Shown here piece by piece: positions 53,680-64,000 of a stretch of DNA of 64,000 nucleotides. This DNA is from Flaccisagitta enflata (taxonomy: Eukaryota; Chaetognatha; Sagittoidea; Aphragmophora). A program made the position numbers and the translations under genes. A model generated the notes under the pieces. The model had not been told where the DNA came from, made no database searches, and was given only the letters and a program-made list of their open reading frames with translations. Where the stretch lies: positions 31,806,001 through 31,870,000 of the forward strand of contig OZ231127.1 of the NCBI GenBank assembly GCA_965153355.1, in the 5' to 3' direction. Position 1 is the stretch's first letter; every line of letters begins with the position of its first letter.

Positions 53680-56466
53680 ATGGTCTTCTTCCAATGCGCG
53701 GGTTGCGGCACGGACTGTAAGAAGAATCAGGTGGAGAAGCACAAAGCCCAATGCCGGCGGAGCGACGTCTTCTCTTGTATCGATTGCAGCGTGGAATTTC
53801 GCGGTCAAGGGTACGCCTCTCACACGCGATGTATGACCGAGTCGCAGAAATACGAGGCCAAAAACTCGTCGATCGCGCAGGGTAGCAACATGAGTAAAGG
53901 CGACGCTAAGCAGGTGGGTTTCGAAATGTTTGAAAATTGGAAATTGTTCAAAATTTATACTCTCAGCTTTCCAGACAAAACGGAGCCAAGCAAGGGCAAT
54001 GTAGTCTCCATTTCCTCATGTGTTGCATTTCCCAATTCATTACTTATTGCTTTCAATCCAACACGTCCTAATCTGTCTGTACAAGTGTACATACTCGCGC
54101 GTATTCTGATTTTGGGATGTTTCTGACCAACTGTTGTCCATAACCCCCCTCCCCCAATTTCAGGAGGCGTGGCTCAACAAGATCAACCAAGCTTTGGCGG
54201 ACAGCGCTTCACAATCGGACCAACGCGTGACGAAAATCCTCGAAAAACTTCCTGACTATCCGACTATCCTAACATTCCCAGAAAAAAAGCCAAACTTATC
54301 AACTTTCTGAAAAGCAGCCTCAAAGTCAACGACCAAAAGGTCTGCGAAGCAGTTTGGGACTTTTTGGAAAACGCTAAAGAGAAATCGAGCCCTCCTCCGG
54401 AAGTGAGTAACAAAGAAAATGAACCTAACTCCGAGGTAGACGAAAAGAAGGAAGATATGAGTCAGTCGCAAGAGGAGGAAAAGGAGGAGAAGACGACGGA
54501 TAACGGAGATAAGGTGGAAGAAAAGAAATCGGAAGACTTGGGTGGGGAGAAAAAAGAAGAAAAGAAAAGCAAAAAGAAAAAGAAGGGGAAACCCGTGGCG
54601 GCATCAGGAAAAACGCAGGAGGTAGGAGAGAAAGTGGAGGAAGCAGGAGAGAAAGCGGAGGAAGTAGGAGAGAAAGTGGAGGAAGTAGGAGAGAAAGTGG
54701 AGGAAGTAGGAGAGAAAGCGGAGGAAGTAGGAGAGAAGGTTGAGGAAGTAGGAGGCAAAGGGGAGGAAGTAGGAGGCAAAGGGGAGGAAGTAGGAGAGAA
54801 AGGGGAAGAAGTAGGAGAGAAAGGGGAGGAAGTAGGAGAGAAAGGGGAGGAAGTAGGAGAGAAAGGGGAGGAAGTAGATGGGGAAGCGGAGGAAGTAGGA
54901 GGGAAAACGGAGGAAGGTAAGGTGGAAGAAATCAAGGAGCTTACTGCTGTGGGCGAGGTCGCGGCGAAAGGAAAGAAGGAGAAAGGAAAGGCGAAGAAAA
55001 AGGCAAAGGAGGAACAACCCAAAAGCGAAAGCGCGACTGAAAACGCGGAGGCTGCGAAATCCACTGACGCCGAGGTGAGCGACGCGTCGACGGCGCAGTC
55101 AGCCGAAAAAGAGGAGGAAAAAATAACAGAAACCAAAGGCGAGGAGGAAGAGGCGAAGAAGGAAGAGAAAGTGAGTAAAGGAGGAAAGGCGAAAAAGAGG
55201 AAAATTGATGGCAATTCTGCGGAGAATGAGGGAGTCAAAGAGAAAAAGAAGAAAAAGAAAAACAAGAACGAGGAGTCAAAAACGGAGGAAGCCGAAAAGA
55301 TGGAGGTGGGTGACTCGGTAGTGGAAGAGGCAGTAGCAACGAGCGCGGAAGTTGGCAAAGAAAAGAAAAAGAAAAAATCCAAAAAGAACAAGCAGGAAGT
55401 CAAGGCAAAATCCAAAAACAACAGGCAGGAAGTCAATGCAACGGCGCAAGTTAATGACAGTAAAGCAGACGCGACCTTACCAGCTGTGGCCTCGGAATCT
55501 ATGATCGTTGATACTCAGAGCGAGAAAATGGATGAGGGTGAACATGTCATTCAGGACGCGAACAAAGAGGAAAGCGTAGGGAAAAAAGATAAGACCAAGA
55601 AACCCAAGAAGAACAAAAAGAATAAGAAGGATCAGTCTTTGACCGAGGCAGCCGCGGTCGCGGGTACAGAAACTACTCCATTGACGGTCACCAGTCAAAC
55701 CGAAACCGCAGCACCCGCTGACGCTGCTCAAGTAGTAGAAGAACCAATGATCGTTGAAGAATTAGAACCTAAAGTGGATGGAAAGGACGAAGAAAGGGGA
55801 AAGAAAAAGAAGAAAGGAATGAAGGGTCTGTTAGGAAAAGACGCGAATAAAGAAAACGTCGATCAGTCGGAGAAAAAGAAGCAGAAGAAGAAAAAAGGCA
55901 AGAAGAATGAAAATGGAGATAAACCGGTTGAGGGTAGCAAAGAGGAGGAAGGAAAGGTCGACGACTCTGCTAAGGAGGTGAATACCGAGGAACCGAAAAA
56001 GACCGTTCTCCCCGTCTTCAATTCGAAGGAGGAGCTCAAAATCCACAAGAAACTTATCAGAAAGAAGCGTCGAGAAGAGGAGCAAGCCGCCGGGGTCAAA
56101 AAAGTAAAGAAGGAAAAGAAAGAAGAGAATAAGGAAGCGCCATCTCCGGCCACGCCCAAAGGAAAGAAGAAGGTCAAAGCTAAAGACGGGGATAAGGTCA
56201 AACTGCCGACCGCGACCGACGACGCATCTGAAAAGAAGGACAAAGGAAAACGGTTTGACATCGGACGCGTTATCCACGCCTTTCTCGACGCCTGCCCGTC
56301 CAAGAAGGCCTCGTTCGCTGAAGTGACCAGCAGAGTTCTCGAAGAATTCAAACAAGTCAAAATACACCCGGACATGGAGGAAAAAAGACTCGTTAACAAG
56401 ATAAACAAGAAAATTGAACTCAATCCTAACATTAATATTAAGAATGGAGAAATCATTCTAGTCTAG
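53680..56466 (+). CDS. LYAR: LYAR-type nucleolar zinc-finger protein, frame interrupted
   Basis: LYAR proteins act in the nucleolus in rRNA transcription and processing and in cell growth. Exon 1 is 53680-53913 and exon 2 is 54164-56466 (GT-AG). The start MVFFQCAGCG matches the family start; an upstream in-frame Met at 53644 was not used for that reason. Two LYAR-type zinc fingers occupy residues 1-60: CAGCG...EKHKAQC and CIDC...YASHTRC. After the intron EAWLNKINQAL starts the family helix. A very long Lys/Glu-rich middle includes about 14 heptads of the EEVGEKx type (54619-54905). The C-terminal 70 residues (FDIGRVIHAFLDACPSKKASF to the end) match the conserved LYAR C-terminal domain. An 8-bp tandem duplication GACTATCC (54254-54261 and 54262-54269) shifts the frame; without it the joined exons give 842 codons. 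So this is either a polymorphic null, a sequencing or assembly error, or an early pseudogene. Confidence 0.88.
54619..54905 (+). repeat. 21-bp in-frame minisatellite encoding EEVGEKx heptads
   Basis: About 14 copies of GGAGGAAGTAGGAGAGAAAG variants at a 21-bp step inside LYAR exon 2. Copies with GTGGAG, GCGGAG and GGGGAG alternate, which suggests expansion by whole groups. The length is probably polymorphic. Confidence 0.92.
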
Positions 56467-56975
56467 ATTTCAGAGGAAAAAAGTCTTAAAGGCAGGCTGC
56501 CGTCGTCTTTCAGAAACCTGGTGAAATGCGCGTTTGGATAGATTTGAAAACAAGTGTGGTTATCTTCGATGCTTCCAGAATTTTAGTGATTTGGCTTTGA
56601 TTATGAATTCCGTTTCGTTATCATTTGTTTTATCTTTTGAAAATTTTCCAGGTACAGGAAACCGAGCTGCAAAGCATCGAGTTGGCGCTTAATGTGTCGC
56701 CTATTGAGAAGTTTTGATGACGCTATGGTGACTGATTTACATGATTGAATTGGAAACGGGAGTCCGGAGTGTCTCTACGACGCGCACCATCTCCGCAACT
56801 TTTGGTATCTTGATTTGTTTGTTGACCATATATTTTCGCTTAATCATATTTCATTTCAGGCGTGAGGATTGCGGGAGATAGAGATAGGGAACGACTTTAT
56901 TGAATTAGCTCTTATTGAATTAGCTCCAGTTTATTCCCAAAGAGGGAGTTACCGTCCTAATACGAGACGTCGGCG
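56467..56975. other. Spacer between LYAR and ZFC3H1
   Basis: Holds the LYAR 3' flank and the ZFC3H1 5' leader. A T-rich stretch ending TTTCAG at about 56859 could be an intron acceptor in the ZFC3H1 leader. No promoter motif is certain. Its decayed mirror copy lies at 50437-50799. Confidence 0.5.
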
Positions 56976-59900
56976 ATGGGTGATTTGGAGGAAGGTGAGA
57001 TTGAAGAGGTGGAGGATGGAGAGTTGCCCTTTCCGCGGGAAGAGATGCGCCAGATGCCACCCAACTCCCCCCTCAGCAGCCACATCGGAGGAGGAGGTGA
57101 GCGTCACGCCGGAAGCAACGTATCTCTTTACAAAGGCAGATCACCCTTGCAAAACAGTATGCATCACAGTCGTCCTACTGCGTTGGAGGCTGCGGAAAGA
57201 TACGCCAAGTTTCATCGTCGGAAGAGATCGAGATCACCGCCGGACCCAAGTCGTGACAGGGACAAATACGCCAATGACAGATACAACCGACAAGACGGCG
57301 GGGGACGCAACTACGACGAACGATCACGGCCATATTTTACAGAAAGACAACCGCAACAACAACCGCAACAAAAGTTTTACGACAGCAGTAACCAAAAGCC
57401 GCGTAGTCACAACAGTAACATGAACAACTCACTCAACAATCAAAGACCACAGCCACAACAAACGACGACGATGGGTGGGGATGATAATTTCGACGATATG
57501 TTAACGGAATATCGTAAGATTCAGGACAACATCGACATGCTAAATCAATATCAGCAACTACAGGACGAATTAAAAAACGTCGGCGAGCGGAAGCAACTGC
57601 TCATGGAAGAGTCGAAGCGAGGGCCGTCCGGATCAGCGACTCCCGAACGCGCCACGGATTCTCCGAGATCCGTTCAATCAATCGCTTTGGATAGACCCGT
57701 CGTAGCGCCTGAACCTCCGATTGAGATCGTACAGGGGTCTTTTACCAATTCATTTCGTCCACTCGGTAATAGCGGTGATATGCCACCTAAGAAGCCGATG
57801 GCCAAGCTTCCCTCTGCCAAAAATGTCATCGAGGTTTCCAAAAACGTCATTCAGGTTTTAGAAAGCGCTCGCAAGTTGGCGGACGGATCGGATGATGACG
57901 ACGACGACGACGATGACGAGGAGAACGAAGATGACGATGATGAGGAGGACGAAACGGTGGAAGAATTACAACTACGGATGATGGCGCTGCAGTCAGCGGC
58001 AAGAAGGAATCCGGAATCGCAATTGAATGACGCGGAATCGGCCGTGCAGGATGAGCAGGATGACATTGAATTGAACGAAGTAGATGAAGAAGAGGAAGGG
58101 GAAGTAGTTGAGGAGATGAAGAATGATGAGGGCGGCGGTGACGATAAAGACACTAACGAGGACGATGACGACGTGATCGAATTGAAAGACGACGAGGACG
58201 ATGACGTCATCATCGAATCGGTAAAAATGAGGGATTATCGAGACGTGGATTTCAGGCGCAATCGATGGAAGGAGTATCGAGGTGGTGGAAGGTATCAGGA
58301 TCCCGTCTTTCAAAAGACTGAGAAATCCGGAGAGAGATTCTCCGCTTTTAATTCTTCCTCACTCGCGTCGCTCCGAGGTGGATCCAGAGACCGCGCCAAT
58401 CGGTCACCAACGCCCACTAACATTCGTCAGGGACTCTCTGCTCTTCGAAACCGCGAGTCTTCCATTCAGCAGCATTCGCAGCATCCAGAGTGTCGACCGT
58501 CGCGCCTCACATAATTACGACCGATAGCATGATAATTAGAGGATCATCGATTAATATGGATGGACGGCCTTATTCCCATTCCAGACACCGGCCGCGTTTC
58601 CCTTTCGAAACCATCAACGGCGCGCCTCAAATGCCGCCCATGCCGGAAATGTTTTTGCCGCTGAGGGACAGCAACAACGCTCAGCAGCAAATACAGCAGC
58701 AGCTTACCAACTCTAGTCCACGACCGCCGCCGCCTCTGCCGAGCAAGCCGCAGACGCCGCCTCCGCCTCCACCGCGTGAAACCCCGCCTAGATTAATGGA
58801 TATTCCGATTCCGACGCCTCGTTTAGCGCCTTCGCCACCTGCCGCTCCCGATTTAAACTTCCGTTCTTACATGCCACCCCGTCAAGCACCGCCGCCACCT
58901 TCCTTTTCCATGTCGTTGATGAATCAAAATGGCGTCTCTGAAATTCCCTTGCCTCCTCTTTTAGCCCCATCTCCGCCTAAGATGCCCGCCATGCCTAGGT
59001 CTGCCATGACGCTAACCGCCACATCAGCTTCCGCTCTGCCGCCTTCTTCCCCGTCACCCAATTCGCCGACTTATCCGCGAGACACAGATAGTAATAATTC
59101 CAGTATGCCGATTATCGCCCCATCGCCACCTCACGTCATTGAAGACGACGACGCTTTCCCTGCCGATACGCGAGGAAGCGAGGAGGGGAATATGAGTGAT
59201 ATCAGCGAGGAGGATCCTTGGGAGCTGTTGGAAAGATGTGAAAAGTTGAAGGCGTCTATACAAGAGGTTGAGGAAGAGGTCCAAGTTGAGGAAGAAGGAC
59301 AAGGTGTTAATGATCCATCGACAAATGTTGCGTTGTCAAATGAAGCGAATGCCAATGACGTTATGATAGAAAATACAGGATCACTTGAAACTGACTCGAC
59401 TCAAGATAAAGAGAATCAAGAGAGAAATGAGAAAGAATGGCAGGCGTTGAGTAAAGTGATTGAAAAATCGTCCGAACAGCCTTTTAGAGTAAGACGTCTT
59501 TCAAAAAAGAGGACATCATTGCAGAAAGAAGCTGGAGAGGAAGTGGATGATGAGGAAGAAGATGAAGATGATCAGGCGCTAAGAGCCCAATTGCTGGCTG
59601 CCATGGCGATGAAAAAGAAAGACTCGCCCGCTCCATCGCCTTTAAGACCGGAAGTGACGGGTCGCGATGTGGAGGGAGTTGAAAAAGGGCCAGTAACTGG
59701 GTCAAAAGAGAATACTGAAATCCCTGGTCCCTTTATCCCTGGTCCCTTTACCGCTGTAGATTCCAGTGTAGTAGCCGGAAAAATGGAAGGAAGGGTCAAG
59801 AAGCGGAAAGTAGTGAAGAAAAAACGACCAGCAAAAGCGAAAATCGCGAAATTGACGGCCGACTCCACGCCTTCTACTTCCGCTGCAATGGCTAGCGAGG

Positions 59901-60062
59901 TTGTTGAAGCAACGGTCTCGCCGACACCTGCTCCTATTGCCTCAATTCCGTCCATTCCAGTATTGCCCTCGACGTCTCCAACAGCGCTTTCTCAGGAACA
60001 GCAACCACCGCAGCCAACAGCGCTTTCTCAGGAACAGCAACCACCGCAGCTACCTCAACAGC

Positions 60063-60111
<49 letters not shown>

Positions 60112-63100
60112 GCGTCGGGTTCAACAACCAAAAGCCCCACAATTTCCACGAGTTGCTCCGGTCATAATCAATATCGGCAAAGACTCATCCGATGAGGATG
60201 AAGAAGGGGGTGAAATAGCAGAATCGAGCAACGCAAAATCTGACCCTCTGGCCAGTAATATTGACTCCTTCCTGAAAGAAATGAGAGGGCAGGCCCAAGT
60301 GGCGAAAAAAGAACAAAACATTGTGGACATGCTGCACCCTGAAAAGGCGATGGAGTATCTCAAGTTGAAGGAAGAGTTGTCGCGACGCGCGGCCAGTTCC
60401 GCCAAAGTCGCTCTTAAAACCGTTGAAAGTTCCACGGCATCTGCGGCGGAAACGCCCGTTTCTAGCCCACCACCGCCCGCACAGCTTCTCCAAAAAGCAG
60501 CCGAAGATGGCGATGCACCGCCCCCTCAACCAGCGTCTTCCCCTTCCGTCACAACCGAGTCGCCCAAACGGGCTGTGAAACCGACCAAATCCGCGGCTGA
60601 TTTGGAGAAGATAAAAACTTTGGAGAAAATGTTTCATTCGAATCGTCAGGCCATCCAAGTTCTCTCCACCGATATCTTCAAGCACAAAACAAACATGGAT
60701 AGAAAGATCTTGAACTTGAGCAAGAATGAAGAGAAAATAAAGAAGATGAAGGAGCAGATCAAGACGATGGAAAAATCATCGGAAAAAATGAACGCGGAAG
60801 TGGAATCTATGAAGGAAAGAATGACGTCCGATCACGAGAGGCTGAGTAAGCAAAAGTCGCTGGAAGAATCCATCAAGAAAAAGTTGAAAATATTGGGCGT
60901 AGAAATCGAACCGCAAATGCCCGGAACGCCAAAGAGAATGGGCGCTAAGAGAATGGGCGCTACTTCCTCGCCCGCCAAACGCTCTTTGAGCGTCGATGAT
61001 TTCCGTTCGATGGATTCTTCCCAAGTCGAGCTGGAAAAGGCCCGCTTACAACAGATTGAGCGGGAAATGGCCGCCAGAATTGCGCAGCATCAAAGGGAAA
61101 TGTCTATTCGTCGATCCTTGGAGCATTATCCATTTATGCACAAACAGTCCGAGACGAAAGAGAAACAAAGCGATCGCGCCGCAGAGTCGACGACGCGAGA
61201 AACGAAACGGCGAAGCCTCATGGAATTGAGCTCTAGTGGCATTAAGCCGCATATAAAAGAGTCGGATGAAGTGTTTGATGGTCAACAAGGGTCGAAGATG
61301 GTTGATGTCAACTCTCAGTTGCTCGAACTGCCCTCTGATGAAAAATTATCGCAATTGCGTCAAATTCAACTAGAAAAGGAGAAGAAATTTCCATCGGTGA
61401 TGAGGGATGCGACGCTGCTGGCCGGAACTGGAACCGACAGTTTTAAGAATTCATCTCAGGATGGTATTTTGACCGCCTTGAATTTTGAAATGATTTTCCC
61501 CGCTGGTAGTGGTAAAGACTGCGCCGATGTTCCGCCGTTCTTGCTGGGAAGCGATGCCACTCTGGCCAATCAGACTGAAGATCAGACGTCGTCTGACCAA
61601 CCGCCAGCTGAAAAAGGAGCAGTTGTCCAAGCTTTGGGGAACGATGACAAGTCTTTGCGAGAAGTCGATGACAAAACTAAGCCGTATGAAAGCCCGTTGA
61701 TGTCGTTGAAGTCATTACGCCTGATGCCCAAATTCCGATTAAAATACAACTTGAAACTCTCCTCTCCTTCTTTCTCTTACAAATTTTCCACGGCGCCTTC
61801 TTCCTTTTGTCATTTTGACCTGACCGGGACGTGTAACGACGACGCTTGTCGATCCATACATCAATCCGATGTGCCGATGCTGTCGAATCAGCTTGTCATG
61901 GACCTGTCGGCGTATGCGGGGGAACGGATGGTTCTTCCCAAAGACACCGCCTTGGCCAAACTAACCGATTCCGAGGCTATGTTGCTTTTAGGCAACTTTG
62001 CCAAAGATTTCATGAAACGCAATTCATACAAAGACGTTTCCTCTGAGGATTTATGTATCCTCATATCGTCCAATGTCAACGACGCTTTGATGAAGGAAAA
62101 TCTGAAACCTTCGGAAATGCTCATTCGTCACCGCAGCTCCCCATGGAAGCCCAATTGGAACTTGGAAAAGTTTGATTCCTCGTCGTCGAATGACCAGCAG
62201 GGCGAGGCTGATGAAGGCGACGCTACATGGAAGAGATGGAAAATGCCGAGAAAGGAGAAAGATTATGACGAAGCCATTAACTTGCAGAACCCAATGGGAG
62301 GCGATAGTTGTTACGGCGAGGGTCTCGTATTGCCGGGAATGAAGGAAGATATTGAGACGGCCGTTATGGAAAACCCGGGGGACGTCGAGCTTTGGTTGAA
62401 ATTAGCCACGCTCAATATGAAGGTCGGGGATACTGTGGATGAGTGCTACGAGTCGAGCTTGAACGTCATGGCGCGTGGTCTGGAGATGAATCGAGATTCG
62501 TTCGATTTATGGTTCCGTTATCTTTCTCTCTTCGAGAAATACAAGCGACATAAGGAGGAACCGGCCAATGACGAGTTGATCGGGTTGCTCAAGCAAGCTG
62601 TCCTTCTCGCTCCCGCCTTCAAATTCTTTCATTGGCGATTTACGTTGGAGAAGACCTTCAACGGGAAGATGGAGGCTCTGAACGAAGGGTTGCGATTCCT
62701 CACCCTATCCTCGCCAGAATCTTCCGGCGCATCTCCGTCGGCCAGTTTGTCTCATCAGGTTTTTACTTTGATCGTCAATCGCATCGCTTTGCTACACTCT
62801 TGTCAGCTGTTGGCTAGAATCGCCAAAACCTTCGATTTGATCCTCAATGACAATTCCGGCAAAAACGAAGGCAGCATCATCGAAGATGAAAGGGATTTAT
62901 TGTCGCCTCTGAGGTTTTTGTTAACCATCCAAGATTTAGCCGCTCTGCATTTAGTCTTCGTCTACACCAGCGTCATGAAGGGTCAATTGCCACAATGCAT
63001 TTTCGATCCGCGTCAAGGCCCGTTTGGTGCCGTCGTGCGGAAAAACGCCATGTATCTGATCGCCTTTGAGATCGCTTCCGTTCCCAACGTCCGCTATTGG

Positions 63101-64000
63101 AACAACGTCGGCAACAAACTTTTCTCCGCCATTCAAAGAGTCACGGAATCTTACGACGGTCTCATAGTCAAAGAGGGCGGCGCGTTGAAAGCGATGGAGG
63201 GTGATTTCTCCCACCCAGCGGCGTCGTTGGCCTATAACTACATTCAGTGGGCGTCGCTGTTGCCCAAATCCGCGGCGAATCAATTGACGCTCGTTTCGTT
63301 ATTCTCCGTACAACGGGAAAAGGCACAAACGAACGAGAAGACTTTGAATCAGGTCAAAAGCAACGTCGAGCGTTTGTCAACTTTCGTGTCTTCCTCGCCT
63401 TCTCTAAAATCCAACGTCCAAATTTGGAAAATCATCTTCGACGTCCAATCCCATTTGATCCAACTCACTTCCGATGAAGCGCAGCAACGAGAGTACTTTG
63501 ACAAGGAGCAGTCTGCCTGTTCCAAGCAGTGGCCCCTGGAGCCGTTTGGTTATTACTCCATAGCCACCAAATCTAAGTCAAAAGCCATCATTGAGGAATA
63601 CATCAAGTCTCAGTTCAAATTGGACGATTGTCAGTTGGTGATTGATCCCCAAGACGAGCGATACGATTACTTTATCAGGATTCTCTTCGAGAAGGTTCTC
63701 GGCTTGCTCCCCGAAGATGAAAATGGCGAATTGGAGCCCCTTAGACCGCAATTACCTCCGCCCGACGTGGCTTTTCTCAATTTCCTGTCGGAAAAACCGC
63801 AGCGTCGAGTCTACTTTTGGCTGTGTTACGTCGAGTGGCTACGTCTTTCCGACTCGACAAGCTCCTCCTCTTCCACCTCATCCTCTTTAAACGATCAAAC
63901 GATATCCCGCGTCGTCGCGGCCTTTGAGCAGTCCTTGTCGCTTTGCCCCACAAATTTCGACGACAATTTCGACGATGCGTTTATGTTAGGTCGACCGCCT
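56976..64000 (+). CDS. ZFC3H1: Zinc finger C3H1 domain protein (nuclear RNA exosome adaptor), 3' partial
   Basis: ZFC3H1 is the large scaffold of the PAXT connection, which with MTR4 directs polyadenylated nuclear RNA to the exosome. The start MGDLEEGEIEEVEDGEL matches the family's E-x-G-E-[IL] opening. FDDMLTEYRKIQ (about residue 173), an acidic stretch and VEELQLRMMALQSAARR (about 328) follow. The frame ends at 58514, and the next frame is open from 58421 through 64000. It includes proline-rich segments, a poly-Gln of about 19 (60058-60113), long coiled coil (60600-61100), the diagnostic CHFDLTGTCNDDAC...H zinc finger (61808-61855) and HAT-like helices (LWLKLATLNM, DLWFRYLSLF) to the edge. 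A GT-AG intron from the AAG|GTATCA donor at 58292 to the acceptor ending at 58539 (248 bp) would restore the frame, as would some smaller choices; a real frameshift is the alternative. The C-terminus lies outside the window. Confidence 0.9.
60058..60113 (+). repeat. (CAA)n poly-glutamine tract in ZFC3H1
   Basis: About 19 CAA/CAG codons after an imperfect direct repeat of an ACAGCGCTTTCTCAGGAACA unit (59979 and 60018, 39-bp step). Likely length-variable. Confidence 0.92.

Noticed and set aside
54462-55436. 324-codon minus-strand frame opposite LYAR
   Set aside because: It is the shadow of the Lys/Glu-rich LYAR coding strand, and its repeats mirror the EEVGEK heptads.

Overview
The window is animal (metazoan) nuclear DNA: genes split by GT-AG introns, an APE-type LINE, many foldback (MITE-like) elements and very long microsatellites. 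A small cysteine-rich gene of the arthropod agatoxin-like peptide type points to an arthropod, and the microsatellite load would suit a crustacean, but this is inference. No bacterial, organellar or clearly viral segment was seen.

Layout. 1-3.5 kb: a 124-bp tandem repeat, an antisense fragment of a LINE 5' region, short dispersed elements and a transposon-like ORF fragment. 3.5-8.1 kb: a LINE with tandem 5' monomers, one intact endonuclease-reverse transcriptase ORF and a (TAAA)n tail. 8.4-23.8 kb: gene-free, with two large TA-flanked foldback elements and long GA/CT, CA/GT and TTG tracts. 23.9-27.4 kb: a three-exon secreted knottin-like peptide gene with a foldback element in each intron. 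27.4-30.4 kb: AT-rich, with nested foldback elements. 30.46-41.8 kb, minus strand: a complete SNAPC4 homologue whose exons join in frame to 1311 codons, plus a phase-compatible alternative 5' coding exon. 53.68-56.47 kb: LYAR homologue, with an 8-bp frameshifting duplication. 56.98-64.0 kb: ZFC3H1 homologue, running off the right edge.

The main discovery is the 42-52.5 kb interval. It lacks long ORFs yet looks coding in composition. From 52.5 kb down to at least 46.5 kb it is a mirror-image copy of the LYAR-ZFC3H1 locus: collinear blocks from the LYAR promoter, start codon, intron and 3' end, the intergenic spacer, and the ZFC3H1 start, zinc-finger region and HAT-repeat region recur in inverted order. 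The decayed arm is about half the length of the intact arm between every pair of anchors, as expected from many small deletions. The locus is therefore a head-to-head inverted duplication with one arm pseudogenised.

The intact genes are housekeeping nuclear functions: SNAPC4 (snRNA promoter recognition), LYAR (nucleolar/ribosome-related) and ZFC3H1 (nuclear RNA exosome targeting). They share a theme of nuclear RNA production and turnover, but nothing in the sequence shows co-regulation.
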